From a virus, in IMG/VR virus record IMGVR_UViG_3300035698_022908, positions 1 through 48,401 of that record: a DNA stretch of 48,401 nucleotides; one strand, 5' to 3'. The notes beneath the pieces are model-generated. The model had not been told where the DNA came from and searched no databases. It saw nothing but the letters and a program-made list of their open reading frames with translations. Each line of letters opens with the position of its first letter. Position 1 is the stretch's first letter. Position numbers and translations under genes: made by a program. Below are positions 1 to 7,413 of this stretch, one piece after another.

Positions 1-436
1 ATACTTCTGATACTTTATCCCATCCGCAAATATCACATTTAGCTCCATAATGTGCTATTACTCTTTGCCTCCAATATGGTGGTGAATTACCACCTCTCCA
101 TCTACCATTTTCTTTACCTTTAAAGCTATTTTTTCTTGTTTTAAATGAACCTATATTTTTTCTAAATTCTTCGCTAAATATTTTCTGCCCATGTTTTTTA
201 TATTTCTGTTTTTGTGATTTACTTTTTTTCTTTTTCCAATCCTTAGACCTACTTGAAGCCATAAACATATTTATAGCTTCTTTTTTAGTTCTAAGTTGAA
301 TGCCCCATTCGATTAATCTTCTTTTAATAGTTTCTTCACAGCAACTAAATTTCTCACCACACTCTACTAATGTATGGATTTTATAATAATTGATTACTTT
401 ATCTTTATTAAGTATTACATAGGAATTTTTGCTCAT
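1..436 (-). CDS. HNH homing endonuclease, 3' end cut by window edge
   Basis: An open frame starts at the ATG at 436 and runs off the window without a stop, giving about 145 residues. The N-terminal part carries a helix-turn-helix-like stretch (VECGEKFSCCEETIKRRL), a lysine-rich linker, a GRWRGG motif and then CDICGWDK. That last motif is the first cysteine knuckle that precedes an HNH core in phage group I endonucleases; the HNH histidines would lie beyond coordinate 1. It follows the glycosyltransferase gene by 39 nt and has its own promoter (446-474), like the HNH genes at 7410 and 23312. Family assignment rests on the linker and zinc-knuckle style, because the catalytic core is not visible. 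Confidence 0.7.
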   Translation of the reverse strand, partial: MSKNSYVILNKDKVINYYKIHTLVECGEKFSCCEETIKRRLIEWGIQLRTKKEAINMFMASSRSKDWKKKKSKSQKQKYKKHGQKIFSEEFRKNIGSFKTRKNSFKGKENGRWRGGNSPPYWRQRVIAHYGAKCDICGWDKVSEV

Positions 437-445
437 ATAATACTT

Positions 446-474
446 ATTTTATAGTATTTGGATAGAATAATCAA
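446..474 (-). promoter_or_regulatory. sigma-70-like promoter of the HNH gene
   Basis: The minus strand reads TTGATT, a 17-nt spacer, then TAAAAT (446-451). The -10 box ends 9 nt before the ATG at 436, so the transcript would be leaderless or nearly so. The -35 box lies just after the stop codon of the upstream glycosyltransferase. The same arrangement precedes other HNH genes in this window. Confidence 0.6.
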
Positions 475-475
475 C

Positions 476-1489
476 TTAACTTTTTAATATAGATTCTAAT
501 TTTAATACCGACTTATCCCAATTTAGTTTTTTCGCTGTTATAAGACCTTCTCTAACAAGTTTTTCTCTTAATTCCTTATCATCTATCAGTTTTTTTAACT
601 CCTTTGATAACTGTTTATAATCACCAATCTTAACTATAACAGAATTCTTTTTATTACAAAACATTTCTGATCCTGATGTTTTTGTAGTTAAGACGGTACA
701 TCCACAAGCCATTGCTTGAGCTTGTAAATCTGCTATTCCATCTTCATGATTGCCTTTTATTAAAATATCACAAGAAGCCAGTATTTTCTTTAAATCTATA
801 ATTGTAGGATTTATCCAATGTTTGTCACTCTTAATTGTGAATTTTGTGTTGCTCATTGTCCATAGTTCAAAACCTCTTAAATCACTCAAAGCCCTATTTA
901 CATCTTGAACACCCTTATATGGTAAAAGGTTTCCTTCTACTAAAATTCTTACTTTATCTCCTTTAAGAACAGCCATGTCTGGATAAAATAAGTTATGATT
1001 TACTCCAATCGGAATAGTAAAGACTTTTCTTTTCCATTGATTTTTAAGCAAATAAGATAAAGAATTATTAGTAACTAAATAAGTAAAAGGCAGTTGATAA
1101 GAAGCGGTAATATACTGTTTCTGTTTTTCATATTCAATTTTGATTCTATCCTTATCTAGTTTTGGATATTTTGCTTTAAAAATTTCTTCTGTATAAAACT
1201 TTGTAACATCATCTGTTAGAAAATAAAATTTCTTTGCATTAACATCTAAATCATTTATATAAAAAGCACAAACAGGATAATAAGCAATAATAACATCGGC
1301 TTCTTTAAAAGATTCTAAACCATCCTGAAGTTTTTGTGGCGGAGTTTTAAGAGGATAAGGAGAAGGCTCTAATTTATCTAAACAAGTAATCTGAACATCA
1401 TGTCCTTTATCAGACAATCTATCTGCTAGTTCAAATAAAACTGTAGCTCCACTAACCCTCAATGAAGGCATTGCTAATACTATTTTCAT
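476..1489 (-). CDS. glycosyltransferase, GT-B fold (GT4-like)
   Basis: This 337-residue protein begins with a GT-B-type N-terminal Rossmann strand (KIVLAMPSLRVSGATVLFELADRL). Its C-terminal domain starts near residue 180 (VRILVEGNLLPYKGVQDV) and has the donor-side sequence DGIADLQAQAMACGCTVL, where family 4 enzymes have an E-x7-E-like motif. The first acid of that motif is replaced here, so the donor is uncertain. It probably transfers a sugar from a nucleotide-sugar donor onto a glycan or virion protein. It lies directly downstream of the capsid genes, separated from the 22-kb glycosylation island, which suggests a link to virion glycosylation. The fold is clear; the substrate is unknown. 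Confidence 0.85.
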   Translation of the reverse strand: MKIVLAMPSLRVSGATVLFELADRLSDKGHDVQITCLDKLEPSPYPLKTPPQKLQDGLESFKEADVIIAYYPVCAFYINDLDVNAKKFYFLTDDVTKFYTEEIFKAKYPKLDKDRIKIEYEKQKQYITASYQLPFTYLVTNNSLSYLLKNQWKRKVFTIPIGVNHNLFYPDMAVLKGDKVRILVEGNLLPYKGVQDVNRALSDLRGFELWTMSNTKFTIKSDKHWINPTIIDLKKILASCDILIKGNHEDGIADLQAQAMACGCTVLTTKTSGSEMFCNKKNSVIVKIGDYKQLSKELKKLIDDKELREKLVREGLITAKKLNWDKSVLKLESILKS

Positions 1490-1504
1490 AACTTAACCTT
1501 TTAC

Positions 1505-1795
1505 TTAAGACATTATCGCAACATATACATTTGCCAAACTACCACCAGCGTTCCAAAGCGCTATTCTATCAAGACCTCTCCCAACAAGAAATTCTCTCTC
1601 TACATTTGCTTTTAATAAATAATCATCTGCATCTGCTACAGCAACACTACTGTTAGGAGTTAGCAAAAGATGAACATCTTGGTCTGGAGTTATTTTAAGC
1701 AATTTTTCAGTACTGACAATATTATCAATATCTTGTTCTCCACCATTACCAGCAGCGATAACAATTTTAAGATTATGCATAGTTCCAAATACCAT
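1505..1795 (-). CDS. small structural-module protein, unknown function
   Basis: A 96-residue protein whose ATG directly follows the stop codon of the upstream zinc-finger gene. An AAAGGAG Shine-Dalgarno sequence lies 8 nt upstream inside that gene's end. The sequence has short beta-like stretches (LKIVIAAGNGG, VHLLLTPNSSVAVADADDYLL) and Asn/Gly-rich turns. That pattern is common in small head or capsid-decoration proteins encoded right after a major capsid gene. No family is recognised. An alternative start is the Met at 1780. The role as a head or decoration protein is inferred from position only. Confidence 0.6.
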   Translation of the reverse strand: MVFGTMHNLKIVIAAGNGGEQDIDNIVSTEKLLKITPDQDVHLLLTPNSSVAVADADDYLLKANVEREFLVGRGLDRIALWNAGGSLANVYVAIMS

Positions 1796-2161
1796 TTATT
1801 TCTCCTTTTTAGAATGTTTGTGTAACTTATGACCAGCTAATCCTGCTCGATTCTTAAATGGCCCTGCTCCACAAATTTCACAAAGTAAACCTTTTCCCTT
1901 AGATGCTTCAACAAGTGCCTTTATTACTTTGCTTGGATTCTTCTCAGATGATTTTAATATTGCAAATTCATTAGGATTTTGTTTTATAAGAGTTTTCGCT
2001 TGTTTCAAAGGCATTTCCGCTTGGAAATTCCTAAAAATATAACTTCTACTAATTTCTCTTATATCTACGATTTTACCAAATCTTTTTTCTACAACTCTTA
2101 AAATTACTGGAACTGACTCATTATTAATTGTTTTACTTTTAACTATAATTGGATTTTTCAT
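1796..2161 (-). CDS. C2H2 zinc-finger protein in the head module
   Basis: A 121-residue protein with a beta-rich N-terminal half (IIVKSKTINNESVPVILRVV). A helical stretch, MPLKQAKTLIKQNPNEFAIL, resembles a pattern seen in small phage head proteins. The C-terminus carries a zinc finger: C-x2-C (CEICG), 12 residues, then H-x4-H (GHKLHKH). It is the first gene after the major capsid gene, with an intervening hairpin, and is followed without a gap by the 1505-1795 gene. It could be a head-completion or capsid-associated protein that binds DNA, or a regulator. The finger is seen directly; the role is inferred. Confidence 0.7.
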   Translation of the reverse strand: MKNPIIVKSKTINNESVPVILRVVEKRFGKIVDIREISRSYIFRNFQAEMPLKQAKTLIKQNPNEFAILKSSEKNPSKVIKALVEASKGKGLLCEICGAGPFKNRAGLAGHKLHKHSKKEK

Positions 2162-2179
2162 TTTTCTCCTTTAATTGCA

Positions 2180-2203
2180 AGGGGAAGAATAAATCCCTCC
2201 CCT
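2180..2203 (-). other. intergenic hairpin after the major capsid gene
   Basis: On the minus strand AGGGGA (2198-2203) pairs with TCCCCT (2180-2185) across a 12-nt loop, in the gap between the capsid gene stop and the zinc-finger gene. There is no T-tract after it, so it is not a standard intrinsic terminator. It may be an RNA-processing or partial attenuation site that keeps capsid mRNA more abundant than downstream message. Confidence 0.4.
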
Positions 2204-2242
2204 CACAATACAACTTTTACTATTTTAATTCTGAATTGAGTT

Positions 2243-3262
2243 TTAACCTAAATTCTTTACGACTGCCTGCCATTGAGGTACACGAACTTCCAAAACAATA
2301 TTCCAAACCACTGTTTGGGTTTCAGCCAAATCTAGTGCTCGATAAGTTGGAAGTCTGTACATTGGCTCGGTTTGAGCTAAAGCAATTTCGTCCATGTCAA
2401 CGACAAAGACATCAGTGTTTGGTGTATTTGGTGAATTAGCCGCAATTAAGAATGGATCAAGAACAATATCAATTGCTCCAGCCCAAGACATATAACGAGC
2501 TACATTATAACCAAAAGTCATCCCTGCACCTGGATCATTATAAACTACTTTATTAGCCCAAAGAGCTGCGAAATCTCTCAAATCTTTTGCTCCCATAAAC
2601 ATATGAGTGACCATCCCACCATTATCTACAACCGCTTGGATTGCGTTATCAATGTAAGTCTGAGAAATAGGATTCCCAGCAGCATTGACGGTATTAGATG
2701 CCCCAGCATAGTCAGCAATCAACTTATACAAACCTGTAAAGTCACAAGCAGTAGCTCCATCATGGTTTCCGTAGTAGATTTTCTTCTCTACGTCCTGAAG
2801 GATTTTGCGCATACCTTTTTCAAGATGAAGATTCATCAAGTCAAAGTAATCACTTGACGCCCATTGAGCTAAATCACAGACTTTTACGCTTGTGGCATAA
2901 GTCTTGATTTGTGCTGAATAGCGAGTGATTGTTGCGTCATTCTCAGGTGGAGTTCCACACTCTAAGACACAGGTATCTGTGCTTCCAAGAGCAGTAACCA
3001 TATCCCACTCATGAGTTTTACCATTTGCTTTAACCTTAGCTACTCTGTCAAGAAAAGGAGTATTCCTTTTAGTGATGTCAGCAATTTGCGTATCAAGGTG
3101 TTCCCTTTGAGCAAAAGCACCAGAAGTAGTAGTATAAATGGCATCCTTCAATAGCATAGACGCAGCTTCGTCTACACCATGAGAGACCTTTGCTGATTTT
3201 TCGAGAATTGCAGCAGCCTCAAGTAAGGTTTTTCTCAAATCTAATTGAGTTTTGTTTTCCAT
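2243..3262 (-). CDS. major capsid protein, HK97 fold, SU10/DUF5309-like
   Basis: A 339-residue structural protein that should form the icosahedral shell. It has an N-terminal helical segment of about 40 residues. Next comes the stretch at about 50-75 (GAFAQREHLDTQIADITKRN) that resembles the start of SU10-type capsid proteins. The middle is typical of the family, with TWDM-like strands and FMGAKDLRDFAALW near residue 220. The length suits the family. It follows the protease-scaffold gene by 46 nt, the standard order for HK97-like heads. An AGGAGTC Shine-Dalgarno lies about 12 nt before the ATG in an AT-rich leader. The leader's start (AAGTTTAAGAGTTAG) resembles the TTAAGAGT repeats ahead of the previous operon. 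The fold call is confident; the subfamily less so. Confidence 0.88.
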   Translation of the reverse strand: MENKTQLDLRKTLLEAAAILEKSAKVSHGVDEAASMLLKDAIYTTTSGAFAQREHLDTQIADITKRNTPFLDRVAKVKANGKTHEWDMVTALGSTDTCVLECGTPPENDATITRYSAQIKTYATSVKVCDLAQWASSDYFDLMNLHLEKGMRKILQDVEKKIYYGNHDGATACDFTGLYKLIADYAGASNTVNAAGNPISQTYIDNAIQAVVDNGGMVTHMFMGAKDLRDFAALWANKVVYNDPGAGMTFGYNVARYMSWAGAIDIVLDPFLIAANSPNTPNTDVFVVDMDEIALAQTEPMYRLPTYRALDLAETQTVVWNIVLEVRVPQWQAVVKNLG

Positions 3263-3308
3263 ACTTTTTTTAGACTCCTAATAAATAAATAATATCTAAC
3301 TCTTAAAC

Positions 3309-3959
3309 TTATGCTATTGCTTTAATGAGCTTTTCTGAGTAACCAGCTCGGATTCTTTGAATTCTAGCAAAAAGAGTCGGATCGTTTTTGTAGGTTTTTC
3401 TTGCTTCTTCAATATCTTCATCTCTTTTCTTTTTTAATTCTTTAACATCTTCCTGTGTTGCATCTTCTCCTCCAAGTTCTTTTTTAACCTCTACAGTTTT
3501 ACGATCTGCTGGTTGAGCTTCGAGTTCTGCAATTCTTTTTGCAAATTTCTCGTTGCTCTCTAGAACTTCTTTTAGACCTTCAGAAAGCTCCTTGATGGTC
3601 TTAGTAAGTTCTCCATCAGCTTTGGTGGATTTTTCCTCTGACTCTTCTTCGGAAGTTTCTTCCTCATCTTCTTCAGATTCGGTTTCTTCCTCGTTTTCAG
3701 AGGTTTCTTCACCATCTTCCTCTTTTTCTTCATCCTTGCCTTCTTCTTCCGACTTATCTTCAGATTCATCATCTTTAGATTTGGTTTCGGTTTCTTCTTT
3801 TTCAGAAGTTTCCTCTTCCTTTTCTTCAGATTCTTCATCTTTAGATTCCTCATTATCTGGGGTTGCTGAAGTTTCATCCTTTTCGTCTTTGGGATCAACT
3901 ACTTCGGCATCAGCTTTTTTAGCTTCCTCAGCTTCCAGTGAGACATCTTTTTTATCCAT
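3309..3959 (-). CDS. predicted nested scaffold protein from an internal start
   Basis: Inside the protease-scaffold gene, in frame, codon 250 is ATG at 3957-3959. It is preceded by AAAGGAG (3967-3973) at an ideal 7-nt spacing and by an AT-rich run. The local pattern (ATTATTAG, then GGAGTCTA before the ATG) matches the ribosome-binding region of the major capsid gene at 3263-3290. The product would be 216 residues, starting MDKKDVSLE and containing the acidic repeats and C-terminal helices without the protease. Nested scaffolds of this kind are known, for example lambda Nu3 inside gene C. The sequence supports the start; that it is used is a prediction. Confidence 0.65.
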   Translation of the reverse strand: MDKKDVSLEAEEAKKADAEVVDPKDEKDETSATPDNEESKDEESEEKEEETSEKEETETKSKDDESEDKSEEEGKDEEKEEDGEETSENEEETESEEDEEETSEEESEEKSTKADGELTKTIKELSEGLKEVLESNEKFAKRIAELEAQPADRKTVEVKKELGGEDATQEDVKELKKKRDEDIEEARKTYKNDPTLFARIQRIRAGYSEKLIKAIA

Positions 3960-4706
3960 TTCTAGACTCCTTTCTAATAATAATATTTGTTCCTCGTTAC
4001 AAAAGTGTAAACCTTTATAAACAAGTTCCAATAGCAAGTCTGATTCTAATTTTTGAATACTTCTTGCTATTGCTCTAGCTAACTCTCTTATCTTTTTATT
4101 CTTTTGACTTCTTCTACTTTTTTCTTTTTCATTCTCCTCTATTTTCTTTAATAATTCTTTATTATTATTAATTGATTTGGCAATGTTTGAAACCCATGAT
4201 TTAGGATAAGCAGGGCTTGAAGTAACAGCAATATGGTCTAAGTCAATTTCTTTATAAAGACGAACCCATTTTGCTTTATCTCCTTCTCCCTCTTTAACCA
4301 TTTCATATTCTTTAACATAGCCACCAATTGAAAGACCTAGTTTTTTATTATTTTTTGTTAATGCATACCATAAATCTGTAGCAGAACTCATCTCATTTAA
4401 TTTAGCTTTAATTCCTAAATCATTATTATCAGAAATTTCTAATTTATCAATATCTCCTAATTCTCCCAACCAAGAAGTATCATGTTCAGCATTTAAAGCA
4501 ATAACATGTTGTTTAAGAGATTTTGCCATGGATTCAATGGCTGAAGGAGCCATTCTATCACCATGTAAGTCTAATTCTGTTCCTGAAGCAATTCCTTCTA
4601 CATACCTTTCTTCAACTTCATTCCCCTTATCATCTTTAACTATTTTAATACTTGTCTTGACAATCGGAAGAGTAATTTTAAATCTTTGAGTTTTTGTGTC
4701 ATCCAT
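3309..4706 (-). CDS. HK97-family prohead protease fused to acidic scaffold
   Basis: A 465-residue protein. Residues about 15-175 match the U35/S78 prohead protease fold: VEGIASGTELDLHGDR near the start, a His in NAEHDTSW (H75), the nucleophile candidate in KKLGLSIGGY (S126) and the closing LDHIAVTSSPAYP (about 156-168). It would cleave scaffold and capsid N-termini during head maturation. Residues about 175-250 form a basic linker. Residues about 260-370 are an extreme Glu/Ser/Asp/Lys repeat region, and the rest is helical, consistent with an assembly scaffold. A strong internal start at 3959 would release the scaffold alone. The ATG overlaps the upstream stop (ATGGATGA) and is preceded by AAGGAG. 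The protease call is confident; the scaffold is inferred from composition and position. Confidence 0.87.
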   Translation of the reverse strand: MDDTKTQRFKITLPIVKTSIKIVKDDKGNEVEERYVEGIASGTELDLHGDRMAPSAIESMAKSLKQHVIALNAEHDTSWLGELGDIDKLEISDNNDLGIKAKLNEMSSATDLWYALTKNNKKLGLSIGGYVKEYEMVKEGEGDKAKWVRLYKEIDLDHIAVTSSPAYPKSWVSNIAKSINNNKELLKKIEENEKEKSRRSQKNKKIRELARAIARSIQKLESDLLLELVYKGLHFCNEEQILLLERSLEMDKKDVSLEAEEAKKADAEVVDPKDEKDETSATPDNEESKDEESEEKEEETSEKEETETKSKDDESEDKSEEEGKDEEKEEDGEETSENEEETESEEDEEETSEEESEEKSTKADGELTKTIKELSEGLKEVLESNEKFAKRIAELEAQPADRKTVEVKKELGGEDATQEDVKELKKKRDEDIEEARKTYKNDPTLFARIQRIRAGYSEKLIKAIA

Positions 4707-5001
4707 GCATCTCCTTTAATAAAAATAAATCTTTATATTTTTCAGAGTCGTATATTTTTAAAGGTCTTGAATCAAACCTTCCCTTTTTCCCCGCACACCA
4801 ATCTTTAAGTTTCATAAATGGTGGAATATTTCTATCGTTCTTTGGACACCAAGATATGTCTTTTGAAGTCTTTTTTAAGAAATATTCTGCATCTTTATCA
4901 TCTACATCTGTTACAAATCTTTTTTTAAACTTATATTTCTTTCCACTTTTCGCTGTTATCGTGAGAGCTATATAATGTCCGCAATTATAAATTATATACA
5001 T
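4699..5001 (-). CDS. small protein, first gene of the capsid operon
   Basis: About 100 residues, starting MYIIYNCGHYIALTITAKSG. The ATG at 5001 is preferred over a GTG 15 nt upstream because a GGAG site lies 9 nt before it. The protein alternates basic beta-like segments with WCPKNDRN and DWCAGKKGRF, so two lone Cys residues are present but no clear zinc site. It is the first gene after the consensus promoter at 5067-5095 and overlaps the protease gene by 8 nt. A head-assembly accessory role fits the position. No family is recognised. Confidence 0.65.
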   Translation of the reverse strand: MYIIYNCGHYIALTITAKSGKKYKFKKRFVTDVDDKDAEYFLKKTSKDISWCPKNDRNIPPFMKLKDWCAGKKGRFDSRPLKIYDSEKYKDLFLLKEMHG

Positions 5002-5025
5002 AAAAAAGAGCTCCACGAGCCATAG

Positions 5026-5048
5026 ACTCTTAACTGGAACTCTTAACT
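5026..5048 (-). repeat. 10-bp direct repeat in the capsid operon leader
   Basis: AGTTAAGAGT occurs twice on the minus strand (5039-5048 and 5026-5035) separated by 3 nt, about 12-35 nt downstream of the likely transcription start. A related sequence (AGTTTAAGAGTTAG) lies at the beginning of the major capsid leader near 3295. This could be a protein-binding operator or an mRNA element shared by late head genes. Confidence 0.5.
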
Positions 5049-5066
5049 TTTACTTTTACTAAGACA

Positions 5067-5095
5067 AGTATATTAAAGACTTTATTACTTGTCAA
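5067..5095 (-). promoter_or_regulatory. consensus sigma-70 promoter of the capsid operon
   Basis: TTGACA (5090-5095), a 17-nt spacer and TATACT (5067-5072) on the minus strand. The -35 box overlaps the last codons of the zinc-ribbon gene 5085-5252. It drives the 5001 gene, the protease-scaffold gene and the major capsid gene. It is one of the two clearest promoters in the window. Confidence 0.8.
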
Positions 5096-5252
5096 ATATA
5101 TTCTTTTTCTCTTCTTTCGTAAGTAAATTATCTGCTACTACATTTGAAGACCCACAACTAGGACATTGTGGTAATACGGTCTTAATAAAACCAGCAAATA
5201 ATCCTCTATGAAATTTCGCCCCACATTTTTTACATGTATATTCTTTTTTCAT
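5085..5252 (-). CDS. small zinc-ribbon protein
   Basis: A 55-residue protein starting MKKEYTCKKCGAKFHRG, with a second knuckle CPSCGS about 20 residues later. Together these form a four-cysteine zinc ribbon. The ATG at 5252 is chosen because AGGAGGTG precedes it at good spacing; a TTG 24 nt upstream is less likely. It is the last gene of the glycosylation island before the capsid promoter, whose -35 box lies in its 3' end. Such ribbons bind DNA, RNA or proteins; nothing more specific can be said. Confidence 0.7.
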   Translation of the reverse strand: MKKEYTCKKCGAKFHRGLFAGFIKTVLPQCPSCGSSNVVADNLLTKEEKKNIFDK

Positions 5253-5265
5253 TATAACACACCTC

Positions 5266-5946
5266 CTAAAAAACAACTGTTTTTTCTTGTTTTCTCAATG
5301 CAAAATACTTTTTATACTTTTTTAACTGTCCTAAAGTATCATCCATATGTTTAATAACTACATCCTCTTTATATCCAAATCTATACCCTGACAAAGCAAG
5401 ATTCATGCAAAAAGCTTTATCTCCTCCTGCATGTTTAGGTCTTGGTACTTCCCAACCACCAGAATCTTCTTTCCATGCTCTTCTTAATCCTATCATACAT
5501 ATTCCACCTATAAAAGGAGTGTAGCCTATTTTACTCTTTTTATCATGCCAAAATCTATTTACTCCTCCTCTATTATAAATTAAACCTTTTACATAAGGAG
5601 AAAATAAGAGTTTAGGGCGAAGGACTTTCAAACACTTCTCAAGCCAGCCATCTGTTTCAATTTCACAATCATTGTCAAATTTAACAATAATATCGTAATT
5701 TTCCCCAATCTTGTCAACAAGAAAATTTATCCCTCTATTAATTCCTATATTTATTGCCAAAGGATAAACAAAGACTTTCCCTAATTGCTTCTGGAAACTA
5801 TTAAGCCAACTTACTGTTTTATCTTTACTTCCTTGGTCAATAACAAAATGGTCAAAAGGAATATGAGTTTTTTCTTCTAAACTCTTAAATGTCCTTTTTG
5901 TATAATCTAAACGATCCTTACAAAGTGTCAAAAATGCTACTTTCAT
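5266..5946 (-). CDS. family 2 glycosyltransferase (GT-A fold)
   Basis: A 226-residue inverting glycosyltransferase candidate. The start MKVAFLTLCKDRLDYTKRTFKSL is the family 2 nucleotide-binding strand. A DQGSKDKT turn follows, and the DXD motif is in KFDNDCE (about residue 92-98). IGGICMIGLRRAW and a GGDKAFCM acceptor-loop region follow, which fits a complete single catalytic domain. It has no membrane segments, so it is likely cytoplasmic. It starts 4 nt inside the upstream zinc-ribbon gene. The sugar and acceptor are unknown. Confidence 0.88.
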   Translation of the reverse strand: MKVAFLTLCKDRLDYTKRTFKSLEEKTHIPFDHFVIDQGSKDKTVSWLNSFQKQLGKVFVYPLAINIGINRGINFLVDKIGENYDIIVKFDNDCEIETDGWLEKCLKVLRPKLLFSPYVKGLIYNRGGVNRFWHDKKSKIGYTPFIGGICMIGLRRAWKEDSGGWEVPRPKHAGGDKAFCMNLALSGYRFGYKEDVVIKHMDDTLGQLKKYKKYFALRKQEKTVVF

Positions 5947-6236
5947 TTTATTTTAAAAACACTATTGCTTTTTGTATCTGTATAAACATTAACCTTTTTA
6001 ATCCATTTTATTGTTTCTTTTACACTTTCTGGTTTATATTCCATTCGAGTAATAATTCCATCATTAGGACACCAATATTCACATACTACACGAGCATCAG
6101 GTTTTTTCTTACCTTTTAAATATAACGCTAAAATAAATCTTGCATCTACTGGAACTACTTTTCCACAAAAACCACAATGCCATCTAAAATTTTTCTGTTC
6201 TTTCTTAGTCATTTTTCTTTCTACATCAAGTTTCAT
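5943..6236 (-). CDS. small zinc-ribbon protein, unknown
   Basis: A 97-residue protein with CGFCGK near residue 21 and CEYWC near residue 52, giving two cysteine pairs that could hold a zinc ion. The rest is basic with a helical C-terminus (ESVKETIKWIKK). It overlaps the downstream glycosyltransferase by 4 nt (ATGA), so the two are translationally coupled. Function is unknown; it is one of many small ribbon proteins in this phage. Confidence 0.65.
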   Translation of the reverse strand: MKLDVERKMTKKEQKNFRWHCGFCGKVVPVDARFILALYLKGKKKPDARVVCEYWCPNDGIITRMEYKPESVKETIKWIKKVNVYTDTKSNSVFKIK

Positions 6237-6239
6237 TTT

Positions 6240-6509
6240 TTAAGCCCATTCACCACAAAAAACTTCCCCCTTATTTAATATTCTTAAAGAAAATCCCTCT
6301 GGTAATTCATCAACCGTTGCCTTTTTCCATTTTAAATATTCTTCATATCGACAAGTTTTATGCCTTGAACCGTCAATCGAAGTTAGCGTTTTATGCTTAA
6401 CTTCTCCCAATAAATATTTTCTTACTGAAACCAATGCCTCATCAAATGATGAAGCCATCACTAAATAAAACTCTCCGTAATTATTATAGTCAAAACAATA
6501 AAGTTTCAT
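6240..6509 (-). CDS. small hypothetical protein
   Basis: An 89-residue soluble protein starting MKLYCFDYNNYGEFYLVMASSFDEAL, with a beta-alpha start and a DELPEGFSLRILNKGEVFCGE tail. It is packed between two short genes with 2-3-nt gaps. The opening resembles small phage proteins of the type that begin with a strand and a SFDEAL helix, but I recognise no family. Confidence 0.55.
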   Translation of the reverse strand: MKLYCFDYNNYGEFYLVMASSFDEALVSVRKYLLGEVKHKTLTSIDGSRHKTCRYEEYLKWKKATVDELPEGFSLRILNKGEVFCGEWA

Positions 6510-6511
6510 TT

Positions 6512-6694
6512 TTAGTAATATTTTAAATCCATTTTTTTACATTTTAACTCAAATATCCTTGTCATTAATTGTTTAGAAGGAGTTTTTTTATATTGTTTTT
6601 TTAACCTTTTTATTTTATTAGTTAATGACTTGAATATTGTTTCTTTTTTATTACCTTTAACTAATATTGTAGAAGCTCCAATTGAACCTTTCAT
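6512..6694 (-). CDS. small basic hypothetical protein
   Basis: A 60-residue, lysine-rich protein (KNKKETIFKSLTNKIKRLKKQYKKTP) that is probably helical. It starts inside the stop region of the upstream glycosyltransferase by a 4-nt overlap, which supports its being translated. No domain is recognised. Confidence 0.5.
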   Translation of the reverse strand: MKGSIGASTILVKGNKKETIFKSLTNKIKRLKKQYKKTPSKQLMTRIFELKCKKMDLKYY

Positions 6695-7413
6695 TTTTTA
6701 TCTCCTTTACTTACATCTTTTGCTAAATTCTGAATATGTTGTCTAAATTGTTTTGTTGACTGAGGATGTTCTCCTCCCATTGGGTTTTGCTGCCCTATAT
6801 TAGTTTCACCCCACCAATACTCAGTAATGATTTCTGGAACATGAACTATTTTTTTACCTGCTTTTCCAAATCTAACCATTAAAAGCCAATCGGCTTTTCT
6901 CTCCCAAAAAATATCAAAAAACCCAATATCATTAATAGATTGAATTGTATGCATAATATCAGACATATCAATATAATTACCTTGTTCTATTTGTTCTAAA
7001 ATATAAGGGAAACTTTGTTTTCCCATAAATCTTGTTTCATTAGGATTATTACTTTTATAAACTCTATCTCCATAAACAACATCAGCATTATGTTTTTGAA
7101 TCGCCTTGTATAAGACCTCTAAATGATTTGGTAGATAAACATTATCATCGTCTAAGTGAGCAATATATTTTCCTCTAGCTATCATTATGCCTATATTTCT
7201 TGGTTTAACTAAATAACCAGTATTATGAGGCAACCGCATAGCAACAACTCTATCATCTGAAAATTTTATATCAGGTGGTTTGTCTGAATGGTCATCAACA
7301 ATAATAACCTCAAAATCTTTAAAGGTTTGTCCTAAAACACTATCTAACGCTCTTTGGAGCATAACTTCACGATTAAAAGTTGTAATGACAACACTTATTA
7401 TTGGTTTTATCAT
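6691..7413 (-). CDS. family 2 glycosyltransferase (GT-A fold)
   Basis: A 240-residue canonical family 2 enzyme. It has ISVVITTFNREVMLQRALDSVLGQT at the start, EVIIVDDHSD (about 35-45), the LAAR-like step GYLVKPRNIGIMIARGKYIAHLDDDN with the DXD acids (about 66-94), and a C-terminal DWLLMVRFGKAGK region. It overlaps the upstream HNH gene by 4 nt, so the homing endonuclease has inserted into the operon without breaking coupling. Product glycan unknown. Confidence 0.92.
   Translation of the reverse strand: MIKPIISVVITTFNREVMLQRALDSVLGQTFKDFEVIIVDDHSDKPPDIKFSDDRVVAMRLPHNTGYLVKPRNIGIMIARGKYIAHLDDDNVYLPNHLEVLYKAIQKHNADVVYGDRVYKSNNPNETRFMGKQSFPYILEQIEQGNYIDMSDIMHTIQSINDIGFFDIFWERKADWLLMVRFGKAGKKIVHVPEIITEYWWGETNIGQQNPMGGEHPQSTKQFRQHIQNLAKDVSKGDKK

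Noticed and set aside
3572-3898. Minus-strand Lys/Arg/Met-rich ORF in another frame
   Set aside because: Frame-shifted reading of the same acidic repeat; composition artefact.
3553-4020. Long plus-strand Ser-rich ORF
   Set aside because: It is the antisense shadow of the acidic Glu/Ser repeats in the protease-scaffold gene; no ribosome site or plausible protein.
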